Shown in pieces: positions 14,690 to 23,876 of a stretch of 64,000 nt of DNA. The DNA comes from Actinoplanes flavus (lineage in GTDB: Bacteria > Actinomycetota > Actinomycetes > Mycobacteriales > Micromonosporaceae). Position 1 is the first letter of the stretch. The number at the start of each line of letters is the position of its first letter. The position numbers and the translations under genes were made by a program. The stretch lies in the NCBI RefSeq assembly GCF_017592555.1, contig NZ_JAGFNS010000015.1:124001-188000 (forward strand), in the 5' to 3' direction. The notes beneath the pieces were generated by a model. It searched no databases. It had not been told where the DNA came from and saw nothing but the letters and a program-made list of their open reading frames with translations.

Positions 14690-17221
14690 ATGACCGATAC
14701 GGGAACCGGGCGTCACGGTCTCCCCGAGAAGCCGTCGCTGGACGGCCTCGAGGACCGGTGGGCGCCGCGCTGGCAGGGGGAGGGCACGTACGCGTTCGAC
14801 CGTTCCAAGGAGCGGGCCGACGTGTACGCGATCGACACACCTCCGCCGACCGTATCCGGCTCACTGCACGTCGGGCACGTCTTCTCGTACACGCACACCG
14901 ACACGATCGCCCGTTTTCAGCGGATGCGCGGCAAGACCGTCTTCTATCCGATGGGTTTCGACGACAACGGCCTGCCGACCGAGCGCCGGGTGCAGAACCT
15001 GTTCGGTGTCCGATGTGACCCGTCGCTGCCCTACGACCCGGCTTGGGAGCCGTCGGCGGGCGGCGGTGAGGAGCGGATCTCCCGGCGCAATTTCGTCGAG
15101 CTGTGCGATCGGCTGACTGTCGAGGACGAGAAGGGTTTCGAGGCGCTGTGGCGGCGGCTCGGGCTGTCGGTCGACTGGGGGCTGACCTACACGACGATCG
15201 GCGCGACGGCGCGGGCCGTCTCGCAGCGGGCGTTCCTGGCGAACCTGGCGGCCGGTCAGGCGTACACGGCGGAGGCCCCGACCCTGTGGGACGTCGGTTT
15301 CCGCACCGCGGTCGCCCAGGCCGAGCTGGAGGACCGGGAGCGCCCGGGGGCGTACCACCGGCTGCGTTTCCACGGCCCGGACGGGCCCGTCGAGATCGAC
15401 ACCACCCGGCCGGAGCTGCTGGCGGCGTGTGTCGCCCTGGTGCGTCATCCGGACGATCCCCGCTTCGCGGGTCTCACCACCGTCCGGACCCCGCTCTTCG
15501 ACGTCGAGGTCCCGGTCCGTGCCCACCCGCTCGCCGACCCGGCCAAGGGTACGGGGATGGCGATGGTCTGCACGTTCGGCGACCTGACCGACGTCACCTG
15601 GTGGCGCGACCTGGCTCTGGACACGCGGGTGGTCCTGGGCCGCGACGGCCGGTTCCTGCCGGACGCCCCGCCCGGTGTCCCGGTCGCCGCCTACCGGGGG
15701 CTGGCCGGGCTGACCGTGGCGGCGGCCCGCGCCGAGACGGTCCGGCTGTTGCGCGAGTCCGGCGATCTGATCGGTGAGCCGCGCCCGGTCACGCATCCGG
15801 TCAAGTTCTACGAGCGCGGCGACCGGCCGTTGGAGATCGTCACGAGCCGGCAGTGGTTCATCCGCAACGGTGGGCGCGACGCCGGCCTGCGGGAGCGGCT
15901 GCTGGCCCGGGGCCGGGAGCTGCGGTGGACGCCGGAGAGCATGCGGCACCGCTACGAGCACTGGGTGGGTGGCCTGACCGGGGACTGGCTGATCAGCCGG
16001 CAGCGGTTCTTCGGCGTGCCCATCCCGATCTGGTACGCGGTGGACGCCCACGGCGAGCCCGACCACACCCGGCTGCTCGTCCCGGACGACGCGGCGCTGC
16101 CGGTGGACCCGTCGTCGGACTGCCCGCCCGGTTTCACCGAGGATCAGCGGGACGTTCCGGGCGGGTTCACCGCCGACCCGGACGTCATGGACACGTGGGC
16201 CACGTCGTCGCTGTCTCCGCAGATCGTCACCGGCTGGAGCACCGACGCCGACCTGCACGCCCGCACGTACCCGATGGATCTGCGCCCGCAGGGGCAGGAG
16301 ATCATCCGGACCTGGTTGTTCTCCTCGGTCCTGCGGGCCGAGCAGCTCGGCGGCACCCTGCCGTGGCGGCGGGCCGTGCTGTCCGGCTGGATCCTCGACC
16401 CGGATCACAAGAAGATCTCCAAGTCGCTGGGCAACGCCGTCGAGACACCGATCCAGCTGCTCGAACAGTACGGGTCGGACGCGGTCCGCTACTGGGCGGC
16501 GTGTGGCCGGCCGGGCGCCGACCTGGCGTTCGAGCCGGCGCAGCTGAAGGTCGGGCGGCGGTTGGCGACCAAGCTGCTGAACGCGTCGAAGTTCGCGCTC
16601 GGGCTGGGCGCGGCGGACGCGCTGCGGCAGCCGGTCACCGAACCGCTGGACCGGGCCGTGCTGGGCCGGCTGGCCGAGGTGATCGTCACGGCGACGACGG
16701 CGTTCGACGAGTACCAGCACACCGACGCGTTGCAGGCCACCGAGGCGTTCTTCTGGACGTTCTGTGACGACTACATCGAGCTGGTCAAGGATCGGGCGTA
16801 CGCGCGGGGCCCGGGGGGCGACTCGGCCCGGGCGGCGCTGGCGGCCGGGCTGTCGGTGCTGTTGCGGCTGTTCGCGCCGTTCCTGCCGTACGTCACCGAG
16901 GAGGTCTGGTCGTGGTGGCGTTACGGCTCGGTGCACCGCTCGACCTGGCCGACGAGGTACGAACTGACCCGGGTGGCGCCGGAGAGCGATCCGGGCCTGC
17001 TGGATCTGGCCGGCGAGGCGCTGCGGCAGGTCCGCCGGGCCAAGTCGGACCGGAAGCTGTCGATGCGGACGGAGATTCCGCTGGCCGAGGCGCTCGGCCC
17101 GGCGGAGATGCTGGACCGGCTCGCGCTGATCGACGGCGACTTCCGGGCGGCCGGCCGGATCGGCAAGCTGGATCTGCTCCGGGACCGCACCCCGGAGCTG
17201 GTGATCGCCTGCGCATTCTGA
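14690..17221 (+). CDS. valS: Valyl-tRNA synthetase, short archaeal-like form
   Basis: 843 residues. The class I signatures are HVGH (60-63, in TVSGSLHVGHVFSYTHTDT) and KISKS (575-579). The text GFDDNGLPTERRVQNLFGV and the inserted CP1 editing domain (EIDTTRPELLAACVALVRHPDD, GTGMAMVCTFGD) match the ValRS group that lacks the C-terminal coiled-coil tRNA arm, found in archaea, some alphaproteobacteria and actinobacteria. It charges tRNA-Val and hydrolyses mischarged Thr. ATG 14690 has TACGCT 7 nt upstream, so it is probably leaderless. It is unlinked in function to the preceding triad. Confidence 0.95.
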   Translation: MTDTGTGRHGLPEKPSLDGLEDRWAPRWQGEGTYAFDRSKERADVYAIDTPPPTVSGSLHVGHVFSYTHTDTIARFQRMRGKTVFYPMGFDDNGLPTERRVQNLFGVRCDPSLPYDPAWEPSAGGGEERISRRNFVELCDRLTVEDEKGFEALWRRLGLSVDWGLTYTTIGATARAVSQRAFLANLAAGQAYTAEAPTLWDVGFRTAVAQAELEDRERPGAYHRLRFHGPDGPVEIDTTRPELLAACVALVRHPDDPRFAGLTTVRTPLFDVEVPVRAHPLADPAKGTGMAMVCTFGDLTDVTWWRDLALDTRVVLGRDGRFLPDAPPGVPVAAYRGLAGLTVAAARAETVRLLRESGDLIGEPRPVTHPVKFYERGDRPLEIVTSRQWFIRNGGRDAGLRERLLARGRELRWTPESMRHRYEHWVGGLTGDWLISRQRFFGVPIPIWYAVDAHGEPDHTRLLVPDDAALPVDPSSDCPPGFTEDQRDVPGGFTADPDVMDTWATSSLSPQIVTGWSTDADLHARTYPMDLRPQGQEIIRTWLFSSVLRAEQLGGTLPWRRAVLSGWILDPDHKKISKSLGNAVETPIQLLEQYGSDAVRYWAACGRPGADLAFEPAQLKVGRRLATKLLNASKFALGLGAADALRQPVTEPLDRAVLGRLAEVIVTATTAFDEYQHTDALQATEAFFWTFCDDYIELVKDRAYARGPGGDSARAALAAGLSVLLRLFAPFLPYVTEEVWSWWRYGSVHRSTWPTRYELTRVAPESDPGLLDLAGEALRQVRRAKSDRKLSMRTEIPLAEALGPAEMLDRLALIDGDFRAAGRIGKLDLLRDRTPELVIACAF

Positions 17222-17244
17222 GCGGGGCGGCCACCATGGGAGGC

Positions 17245-17784
17245 ATGTCGCTCACCCCTGAGGAGGTTCGGGCTCCGGCCCGTGACGCGGTGGTGTTCCG
17301 GTCGTCGCGGGCCCGGACCTTCGTCGTGGTGTTCGCCGTGCTGATGGCCGCCTACCTGGTGGTGTCCCCGCTGGTCGACTGGATCGCCGGGGGCACCGGC
17401 GATCCGTGGTGGGTGGTCGGGCTCCAGGCGGCGCTGATCGGGGCGGGTTTCGCCGGCGCCTACGCGGTGTCCGCCCGGGCCGCCCTCAACACCTGGGTGC
17501 GGGTGTCGTCCGCCGGCCTGGAGCTGGCCTCGCAGGATTCCGACCCGATCATGCTGGACTGGGGGGACATCGTGGCCGTGGTGTTCCGCCGGGACGGGCT
17601 GCGGACCGTGCTCGAGGTGCTGCCGGCCGGCATGGACCGCGTGCACCCGGTGCAGGGCGGCGCCGTCGGCGGCCCGGCGCTGGCCGACAGCCCGCGCGGT
17701 CCGGTGTTCACCGCCGACCTCACCCAGATCTGGCCGGGCCCGCGCAAGCTGCGCCGCGAGATCGCCCGCCACACGCGGGGTTAG
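17245..17784 (+). CDS. Two-helix membrane protein with a PH-like C-terminal region
   Basis: 179 residues. Two hydrophobic segments (about 24-44 and 56-78) are followed by a cytosolic part of beta-strand character (VRVSSAGLELASQDSDPIMLDWGDIVAVVFRRDGLRTVLEVLP) that resembles bacterial PH-type domains; the match is by eye. ATG 17245 has GGGAGG 5 nt upstream, deciding against ATG 17236. It is 23 bp after valS and probably co-transcribed. Its stop codon is shared tail-to-tail (TTAG) with the convergent gene. Function unknown. Confidence 0.75.
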   Translation: MSLTPEEVRAPARDAVVFRSSRARTFVVVFAVLMAAYLVVSPLVDWIAGGTGDPWWVVGLQAALIGAGFAGAYAVSARAALNTWVRVSSAGLELASQDSDPIMLDWGDIVAVVFRRDGLRTVLEVLPAGMDRVHPVQGGAVGGPALADSPRGPVFTADLTQIWPGPRKLRREIARHTRG

Positions 17785-18476
17785 AAGTCGCCGCCGAAGT
17801 CCCCGAAGTCCCCGAAATCGCCGACATCCCCACCGAAGGCATCGCCGTCGAAGTCCATGTCGCCGAATCCGGGTGACAGCAGCGCGTCGAAGATCAGCAT
17901 GCCGCCGAGAACACCGGCGCCGGCGCCGAGCGCCGTCTTCCACACCGGCGTCGAATACCAGCCGGCCGGCACCGCCCGGCCCTGCACCCGCCCGCCCGGG
18001 TAGTAGTACGGGGTGTCGGCGCCCGGCCGCGGCCCCGCCTTGTACGAGTGCCCCTCGACGGTCACCTCGCGCTCCTGGGTGATCTGCCCGGCGCCCTGGG
18101 CGGCGTGCAGCGGCGGCAGGTCGGGGCCCGGGTCGAGGCCCATCGCCAGGCGGGCGGCCCGCACATAGGTGAGGCCCTCCAGCGCCGACTCCCGGGCCAG
18201 CGCGAACTGCCGGACCGAATTGGCCTGGCGCAGTTGACCGCCGGCGGCGTTGTAGCGCTCGCCCGCGTCGGCGAGCGCCTGCCGGGCGGCCGGGTCGTCG
18301 GAGCTGAGGTTCATCACCTGGCCGCCGAGCCGCTCATACCACCGCTCGGCCTCGGCTCGGGCGTCGTCGAGTTGCGTCTGGCGGCGGGCCTGCCCGGTGC
18401 GCTGCACGGCGGCGATGAACAGCAGCACCATCGCGACGATGGCCAGGATCAGCAACACGCGCATCATGTTTTCCAC
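17781..18476 (-). CDS. Membrane protein with Gly-Asp-Phe-rich C-terminus, unknown function
   Basis: About 231 residues. An N-terminal membrane helix (MMRVLLILAIVAMVLLF) is followed by a helical region (residues about 30-120), a TYxY-type segment, and a second short hydrophobic stretch (ALGAGAGVLGGMLIFDALL). The last 25 residues repeat the tripeptides GDF/GDV. GTG 18476 has GGGGGT upstream; ATG 18467 gives almost the same protein. It diverges from rmuC with only 45 bp between starts, so the two share a promoter region. The family was not recognised; the anionic aromatic tail suggests a protein-interaction or secretion-targeting role but that is conjecture. Confidence 0.7.
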   Translation of the reverse strand: MENMMRVLLILAIVAMVLLFIAAVQRTGQARRQTQLDDARAEAERWYERLGGQVMNLSSDDPAARQALADAGERYNAAGGQLRQANSVRQFALARESALEGLTYVRAARLAMGLDPGPDLPPLHAAQGAGQITQEREVTVEGHSYKAGPRPGADTPYYYPGGRVQGRAVPAGWYSTPVWKTALGAGAGVLGGMLIFDALLSPGFGDMDFDGDAFGGDVGDFGDFGDFGGDF

Positions 18477-18521
18477 GCTACCCCCGCCTGTCCTGTCCGG
18501 GCTTTCTGGCAATCTGCGGTG

Positions 18522-19655
18522 GTGACGTTCTCGACACTGGCCGTGGTCCTCGCCTGTCTGGCCGCCGGGGCGGCGATCGGCTGGCTCGCCGCCCGGGCCC
18601 GCGCCGCCACCGACATCGCCCGCCTGGAGGCGACGCTCGCGGCCGCCCGGGAGGGTGAGCAGCGGCTGGAGCAGTCGCTGCGGGCTCTGTCCTATGAGGC
18701 GACCGTCCAGTCGCAGGAGGCGGTGGCCCGGGCCGTCGCTCCGCTGCACGACACCCTGCAACGGTACGAGCAGCGCGTCGCCCAGCTCGAGCACGACCGG
18801 GTCGACGCCTACGCGGAGCTGCGCGAACAGGTGCGGTCGATGGGTGCGGTCTCGGGTGAGCTGCGCACCGAGACCCGGCAGCTGGTGGCCGCGCTACGGG
18901 CCCCGCAGGTCCGCGGCCGCTGGGGGGAGCACCAGTTGCGGCGCATCGTCGAGGCGGCCGGGCTGCTGGAGCACTGCGACTTCGCCGAGCAGGTGACGGC
19001 CGCCACCGACGATCAGGGGGTACGGCCCGACCTGGTGGTCCGGCTGCACGGCGGGCGGACCGTGGTGGTCGACGCGAAGGCCCCGCTGGAGGGCTACCTG
19101 TCGGCGATGGAGGCCCGCGACGAGCACACCCGCGACGGGCACCTCGACCAGCACGCCCGCCACCTGCGCCTGCACGTGGACGCGCTGTCCGGGAAACGGT
19201 ACTGGTCGGCGTTCGAGTCGGCGCCCGACTTCGTGGTGCTGTTCGTGCCGGCCGACCCGTTCCTGGACGCCGCCCTGCAACGGGATCCGGCACTGATGGA
19301 GCACGCCTTCCGCCGCAACATCGTGCTGGCCACCCCGGCCACGCTGATCGCCATGTTGCGGACCGTCGCCTACTCGTGGCGGCAGGAGGCGCTGACCCGC
19401 AACGCGGCCGCCGTCCACGGGCTGGCCCGGGAACTCTACGGGCGGCTGTCCACCCTCGGCGACCATGTGGACAAGCTGGGGACATCGCTGTCCGCGGCGG
19501 TCGGCGCCTACAACCGGGCGGTCGGCTCACTGGAGTCGCGGGTGCTGGTCAGCGCCCGCAAGCTGGCCGAGATGGGCGTCTCCGACGAGGAGCTGCTCCC
19601 GCCCGTACAGGTGGAGACCGCTCCCCGTCAGCCGCAGGCGCCCGAGTTCAGCTGA
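18522..19655 (+). CDS. rmuC: DNA recombination protein RmuC homologue
   Basis: 377 residues. An N-terminal hydrophobic anchor (VVTFSTLAVVLACLAAGAAIG) leads into a coiled-coil (about residues 35-130) and then the nuclease-like RmuC domain: RGRWGEHQLRRIVEAAGL, PDLVVRLHGGRTVVVDAKAPLEGYL (restriction-endonuclease-fold core with the D...DAK triad) and ALMEHAFRRNIVLATPATLIAMLRTVAYSW. RmuC limits inversions at short repeats in E. coli. Start is GTG 18522 or the adjacent GTG 18519; no Shine-Dalgarno is visible. It converges on ispH with an 8-bp overlap of coding ends. Confidence 0.93.
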   Translation: MTFSTLAVVLACLAAGAAIGWLAARARAATDIARLEATLAAAREGEQRLEQSLRALSYEATVQSQEAVARAVAPLHDTLQRYEQRVAQLEHDRVDAYAELREQVRSMGAVSGELRTETRQLVAALRAPQVRGRWGEHQLRRIVEAAGLLEHCDFAEQVTAATDDQGVRPDLVVRLHGGRTVVVDAKAPLEGYLSAMEARDEHTRDGHLDQHARHLRLHVDALSGKRYWSAFESAPDFVVLFVPADPFLDAALQRDPALMEHAFRRNIVLATPATLIAMLRTVAYSWRQEALTRNAAAVHGLARELYGRLSTLGDHVDKLGTSLSAAVGAYNRAVGSLESRVLVSARKLAEMGVSDEELLPPVQVETAPRQPQAPEFS

Positions 19656-20616
19656 TCTTCCCCGCGGCCTTCATGTCGCGGCGCAGCTCCTGCGGGAGGG
19701 AGAAGGTGAGCCGCTCCTCGGCCGTGGTGAACTCGGTGACCTCGCCGAAGCCGCGCTCGGCGAGGTGCGCCAGCACCTCCATGACCAGGTCGTCGGGCAC
19801 GCTGGCGCCGGACGAGACACCGACCGTGGTGGCGCCGGCCAGCCACTCGTCCTGGATCTCCGAGGCGTAGTCGACCAGGTGACCGGCGCGGGCGCCGGCG
19901 CCGAGAGCCACCTCGACCAGGCGGACCGAGTTGGACGAGTTGGTGGAGCCGACCACGATCACCACGTCGCAGTCCGGCGCGATCTCCTTGATCACGTGCT
20001 GCCGGTTCGAGGTGGCGTAGCAGATGTCGTCGCTCGGGGGCGACTGGAGCAGCGGCAGCCGCTTCTTGAGGCGGGCCACCGTCTCCATGGTCTCGTCGAC
20101 GCTGAGCGTGGTCTGGGACAGCCACACCACCTTCGCCGGGTCGCGGACCACCACGTTGTCCACGTCGTCGGGGCCGTCGACGAGCTGGATGTGCTCGGGA
20201 GCCTCGCCGGAGGTGCCGATGACCTCCTCGTGGCCCTCGTGACCGATGAGCAGGATGTCGTAGTCGGCGGCGGCGAACCGCTTGGCCTCGTGGTGCACCT
20301 TCGTCACCAGCGGGCAGGTCGCGTCGATCGCCTTGAGGTTGCGCTCACGGGCCTGGTCGTGCACCTCGGGCGCCACACCGTGGGCGGAGAACACCACCGT
20401 CGAGCCCTCGGGGACCTCGAAGTTCTCCTCGACGAAGATCGCGCCGCGGGCCTCCAGGGTGCTGACCACGTGCTTGTTGTGCACGATCTGCTTGCGCACG
20501 TAGACCGGGGCGCCGTAGAGCTTCAGCGCCTCCTCGACGGTCTGCACGGCGCGGTCGACACCGGCGCAGTAGCCACGCGGCTTGGCGAGCAACACCCGCT
20601 TACGAGGTTCAGTCAC
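19648..20616 (-). CDS. ispH: 4-hydroxy-3-methylbut-2-enyl diphosphate reductase (IspH/LytB)
   Basis: 322 residues. The three cluster cysteines are in PRGYCAGVDRA (C17), DATCPLVTKVH and DDICYATSNRQ; the catalytic glutamate region is GHEGHEEVIGT, and the substrate-binding serines are in STNSSNSVRLVEVA. The enzyme makes IPP and DMAPP in the last step of the MEP pathway using a 4Fe-4S cluster. The uppS gene for undecaprenyl-type diphosphates, a downstream user, lies 10 kb away in this window. GTG 20616 has TACCAT 6 nt upstream and gives the normal N-terminus; an in-frame ATG further up would add an Arg-rich tail. Confidence 0.97.
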   Translation of the reverse strand: MTEPRKRVLLAKPRGYCAGVDRAVQTVEEALKLYGAPVYVRKQIVHNKHVVSTLEARGAIFVEENFEVPEGSTVVFSAHGVAPEVHDQARERNLKAIDATCPLVTKVHHEAKRFAAADYDILLIGHEGHEEVIGTSGEAPEHIQLVDGPDDVDNVVVRDPAKVVWLSQTTLSVDETMETVARLKKRLPLLQSPPSDDICYATSNRQHVIKEIAPDCDVVIVVGSTNSSNSVRLVEVALGAGARAGHLVDYASEIQDEWLAGATTVGVSSGASVPDDLVMEVLAHLAERGFGEVTEFTTAEERLTFSLPQELRRDMKAAGKIS

Positions 20617-20705
20617 CCGGCCATGGTACGTGCCCGTTCCCGCGCCCCGCCTCCGTGCGATCAGCGCCACAACCGGAGCTGGCGCGGCCTTGCCATACTG
20701 CGCGC

Positions 20706-21197
20706 ATGACGGTGACCGAGAAGGTCGACCTGGTGGGGCCGGCCCGCGCGGGGATCGGCCTGATGAGCCTGCTCGTGGGCGGGTTCTGGCTGGTCATGAG
20801 CCCGAACGGCGGCGACCTGACGGACGCGTTCATGGGTGCCGTGGTGGCCGCCGGCGGGCTGGTGCTGCTGCTGTGGCATCGGCTCGGGCTGTCCGGACGG
20901 CCCGTCTCGGTCGCCGCCGGGGCGGCCGGGGTGACCGGAACTCTGGCCGGCCTGACCGTGTACGCCGGCGGCGTCTGCTGCATGTTCAGTTTCTCCGAGT
21001 CCCGTGGCTGGCCGCTGACCTGGCTGGGCCGGGGCGCGGTGGCCGACACGGAGGACGAGGCGATCCGGCTGGCCCGGGCCGAGTCGTGGGGCGTCTACCC
21101 GTCGGATCTGCTCGTCGACCTGGTCGTCTGGGCGTACGCGGGCATGGTCCTGGCGGTTTTGATCGGTCTCGTCGGGAGAGCCATCCGCAACCGGTAA
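20706..21197 (+). CDS. Four-helix membrane protein A with CCM motif (tandem paralogue)
   Basis: 163 residues with about four membrane helices. Between helices 3 and 4 lies an extracytoplasmic-type loop starting GGVCCMFSFSESRGWPLTWLG, then an acidic stretch and YPSDLLVDLVVWAYAGMVL. The downstream neighbour has the same layout (RCCM...E..GFP...LG ... YLVADLIFWTCAGLLV), so the two arose by duplication. CATACT at 20694-20699, 6 nt before ATG 20706, marks a leaderless start. No enzyme motif. The adjacent cysteines could bind metal or form disulfides; unproved. Confidence 0.75.
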   Translation: MTVTEKVDLVGPARAGIGLMSLLVGGFWLVMSPNGGDLTDAFMGAVVAAGGLVLLLWHRLGLSGRPVSVAAGAAGVTGTLAGLTVYAGGVCCMFSFSESRGWPLTWLGRGAVADTEDEAIRLARAESWGVYPSDLLVDLVVWAYAGMVLAVLIGLVGRAIRNR

Positions 21198-21243
21198 GCC
21201 GGTTTTGGCCCGGATACGCGGTTGGCGGCTTGATAATCGGTAC

Positions 21244-21786
21244 GTGAACGCGGAGTTGTGGCCCTCGATTCCGGCCGTCCTCCGCGTGATGGCCGGGTGG
21301 TTCCTGCTCGGCGTCGGCCTGCTGAACCTGGCGGTCGAGGCCGACGGCGGCCTCACCGACGCCTACCTGGTCTTTCACCTGGCCCTGGTGGCCGGCGGCG
21401 TGCTGCTGCTGATGCGGCGGCGGCTGATCCCGAGCCGGCCCGGGATCCTGGTGGGCGTCGTTCTCACCCTGGCCGGGATGGCGGCGACCACCGTCCCCAC
21501 CACGACGCGGTGCTGCATGGCGGAGTACCCGGAGCGGCACGGGTTTCCGTACCCGTTCCTGGGCATCGACGACGGCGTGCACGTCGACGTCAAGTATCTG
21601 GTCGCCGACCTGATCTTCTGGACCTGTGCCGGACTGCTCGTGCTGGCCGCGATCGCGCTCGTCGAGGCTCTCCTTCCGGAGCGGCGCACGCCGGTCGATC
21701 TGACCCGGTACGGCGGCCACGCCGAGCCCCGCACGATGGACGTCGCCGAGGATCGCACCGGCGAGAATGTCGGAGGGCTTACGTAG
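21244..21786 (+). CDS. Four-helix membrane protein B with CCM motif (tandem paralogue)
   Basis: 180 residues, four predicted membrane helices and a charged cytosolic tail (LPERRTPVDLTRYGG...). It shares with the preceding gene the loop pattern TTRCCMAEYPERHGFPYPFLGIDDG and the final helix VADLIFWTCAGLLVLAA. GATAAT (21232-21237) is 6 nt before GTG 21244, so it has its own leaderless promoter and need not be co-transcribed with its paralogue. It ends 9 bp before xseA, yet xseA too has its own -10. Function unknown. Confidence 0.75.
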   Translation: MNAELWPSIPAVLRVMAGWFLLGVGLLNLAVEADGGLTDAYLVFHLALVAGGVLLLMRRRLIPSRPGILVGVVLTLAGMAATTVPTTTRCCMAEYPERHGFPYPFLGIDDGVHVDVKYLVADLIFWTCAGLLVLAAIALVEALLPERRTPVDLTRYGGHAEPRTMDVAEDRTGENVGGLT

Positions 21787-21795
21787 TCTGGCCGG

Positions 21796-23022
21796 GTGAA
21801 CGAGCCCGACAGCACGGCGCGCAGCACGCCCGAGGACCCGTGGCCGGTCCGCGTGGTCAGCCAGAAGATCGGCGGCTGGATAGCCAAGCTCGGCTGGGTG
21901 TGGGTGGACGGGCAGGTCGCGCAGATCAGCCGCCGCCCCGGCTCCGGCGTGGTGTTCCTGACCCTGCGTGACCCGTCGGCCGATCTGAGCCTCACCGTGA
22001 CCGCGCACCGTGACGTGCTCGACGCCGGCGCCCCCGAGCTGTCCGAGGGCGCCCGGGTGACGATGCACGCCAAGCCGGAGTTCTACCCGGCCCGGGGCAC
22101 GCTCAGCCTGCGCGCCGACGAGATCCGCCAGGTCGGCCTCGGCGAGCTGCTGGCCCGGCTGGAGAAGCTGAAGCGCCTGCTCGCCGCGGAGGGCCTGTTC
22201 GCCCGCGAGCGCAAGCGGCGGCTGCCGTTCCTGCCACGGCGGATCGGCCTGATCACCGGCCGGGCCAGCGCCGCCGAGCGCGACGTGCTGATGAACGCGC
22301 GCCGCCGCTGGCCGTCGGTGGACTTCCGGGTGATCAACGTGCCGGTGCAGGGCGCCACCGCGGTGCCGCCGATCATCGACGCGCTCAAGGTGCTCGACCA
22401 CGACGACACCGTCGACGTGATCGTCATCGCCCGGGGCGGCGGCAGCGTGGAGGATCTGCTGCCGTTCTCCGACGAGGCGCTGTGCCGGGCGGTGTTCGCG
22501 GCGCGCACCCCGGTGGTCAGCGCGATCGGCCACGAGACCGACACGCCGCTGCTCGACTACGTGGCCGACCTGCGCGCGTCCACCCCGACCGACGCGGCCA
22601 AGCGCATCGTGCCCGACCTCGCCGAGGAGCAGAAGCTGATCACCCACGCCCGGGCCCGCCTGGACCGAGCCGTGATCACCCTGATCGACCGGGAGCGGCA
22701 GCGGATCGAGGCGTGGCGGTCCCGGCCGGTGCTGGCCCGGCCCGAGGTGCTGCTCGACCAGCGGGGCGCCGAGGTGACGGCGCTGCGCGACCGGGCCGGG
22801 CGCAACGTGGAGCACCGGCTGCGCCGCGCCGACGACGCGCTGGAGCACACCCTGGCCCGGCTGCGGGCCCTGTCGCCCGCCAAGACCCTGGAGCGCGGTT
22901 ACGCGATCGTGCAACGCCCCGACGGTCACGTGGTCCGCTCCGCGGACGAGGTGTCCGCGGGTGACCTTCTTCGGATCCGGCTCGCCGAGGGCGAGCTGCA
23001 GGCTGCGGTGGTGGAGAGCTGA
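21796..23022 (+). CDS. xseA: Exodeoxyribonuclease VII large subunit
   Basis: 408 residues. The N-terminal OB fold (about 20-115, VRVVSQKIGGWIAKLGWVWVDGQVAQI) binds single-stranded DNA; the catalytic domain shows RIGLITGRASAAERDVLMNARRRWP, VDVIVIARGGGSVEDLLPFSDE and AIGHETDTPLLDYVADLRASTPTDAA; a long coiled-coil follows and ends in LERGYAIVQRPDG. With XseB it degrades ssDNA from either end. GTG 21796 has TAGTCT 6 nt upstream (leaderless), and the stop overlaps the xseB start as TGATG, so the subunits are translationally coupled. Confidence 0.97.
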   Translation: MNEPDSTARSTPEDPWPVRVVSQKIGGWIAKLGWVWVDGQVAQISRRPGSGVVFLTLRDPSADLSLTVTAHRDVLDAGAPELSEGARVTMHAKPEFYPARGTLSLRADEIRQVGLGELLARLEKLKRLLAAEGLFARERKRRLPFLPRRIGLITGRASAAERDVLMNARRRWPSVDFRVINVPVQGATAVPPIIDALKVLDHDDTVDVIVIARGGGSVEDLLPFSDEALCRAVFAARTPVVSAIGHETDTPLLDYVADLRASTPTDAAKRIVPDLAEEQKLITHARARLDRAVITLIDRERQRIEAWRSRPVLARPEVLLDQRGAEVTALRDRAGRNVEHRLRRADDALEHTLARLRALSPAKTLERGYAIVQRPDGHVVRSADEVSAGDLLRIRLAEGELQAAVVES

Positions 23023-23225
23023 TGACCGACGAGAACCTGACCTACGAGCAGGCCCGCACCGAGCTGGCCGGCGTGGTGGAGCGCCTGGAGCAGGGCGGCG
23101 GCACCCTGGAGGAGTCGCTGGCCCTGTGGGAGCGCGGCGAGAAGCTGGCCGATGTGTGCCGCCGCTGGCTGGACGGCGCCCGCGAGCGCATCGAGACCGC
23201 CCGCGCTGCCCGCGCCGACGACTAG
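23022..23225 (+). CDS. xseB: Exodeoxyribonuclease VII small subunit
   Basis: 67 residues, the usual size. The sequence LTYEQARTELAGVVERLEQGGGTLEESLALWERGEKLADVCRRWLDGARERIE contains the family-typical pattern of two amphipathic helices around GGxxLEESLxLxExG. Several XseB copies bind the XseA coiled-coil. It starts inside the xseA stop codon and ends in a CTAG shared with the convergent DUF4245 gene. Confidence 0.96.
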   Translation: MTDENLTYEQARTELAGVVERLEQGGGTLEESLALWERGEKLADVCRRWLDGARERIETARAARADD

Positions 23226-23776
23226 GGCAGTGCCGAGGCCAGCTTCTCCAGGTTCTCGGTGTCGCCGCCGTCGCCGATGATCACGATGGTCCGGGTCGGC
23301 TCGGTGAAGATCAGCGCGGTCTCGCCGGGCCGGCCGGAGTACTGCATCCACACCCGCTCGTCGGTGCGGTAGGCGCCGGTCCGCTTGCCCGAGTCGCCGA
23401 CCTCGGCCGGGATCAGCGTGGTCGGGGCGACGGTGCTCTGGATCAGCTGCATGGCCTTGCCGGACGGGCCGACGTAGCCGAGGCGCAGCGTGGCCCCGCC
23501 GTCGACGCGGCCGAAGACGGCCGACGCGACGTGCCAGTCGTCCTCGTCGAGCCCCCGCGGCTGGGCCACCGGGAAAGCCCGCTCGGCCAGCTGGATCGTC
23601 TCGGCGGGGTCGATGGAGATCGGCTTGTCGCCGTCGAGCACCACCCGGTAGAAGGTGAGGCACAGCGCGATCGGCACCAGCAGCACCAACAGCGACATGA
23701 TCATGTCGCGCGGTGACCGGCCCTCCCGGGCGGAAAGGCGAGGCGAAGGCTGGGGCTCGGCTGGGTTTGCTTCCAC
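23222..23776 (-). CDS. DUF4245 membrane-anchored protein
   Basis: About 184 residues. After an N-terminal cytosolic segment ending SARRE-type basic residues comes one membrane helix (MIMSLLVLLVPIALCLTFYRVVL), then an extracytoplasmic domain with DWHVASAVFGRVDGGATLRLGYVGPSGKAMQLIQST and TIVIIGDGGDTENLEKLASALP. DUF4245 genes sit between xseB and glpX in many actinobacteria, as here; function is not known. GTG 23776 has TAACAA 7 nt upstream; ATG 23794 is an alternative start six codons earlier. The stop is shared with xseB through CTAG. Confidence 0.85.
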   Translation of the reverse strand: MEANPAEPQPSPRLSAREGRSPRDMIMSLLVLLVPIALCLTFYRVVLDGDKPISIDPAETIQLAERAFPVAQPRGLDEDDWHVASAVFGRVDGGATLRLGYVGPSGKAMQLIQSTVAPTTLIPAEVGDSGKRTGAYRTDERVWMQYSGRPGETALIFTEPTRTIVIIGDGGDTENLEKLASALP

Positions 23777-23876
23777 CCAGCCATTGTTAACCATGTCGCT
23801 GAACCGAGACTTGGCACGTCCCGAGGTGCCAGGATCAGGGGAGTTGACAGCCCCGCAACGTCGCGAGGAGGCCGCC

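Noticed and set aside
14861..16936. 691-codon minus-strand frame opposite valS
   Set aside because: Antisense shadow of a well-conserved synthetase; no motif and no start signal.
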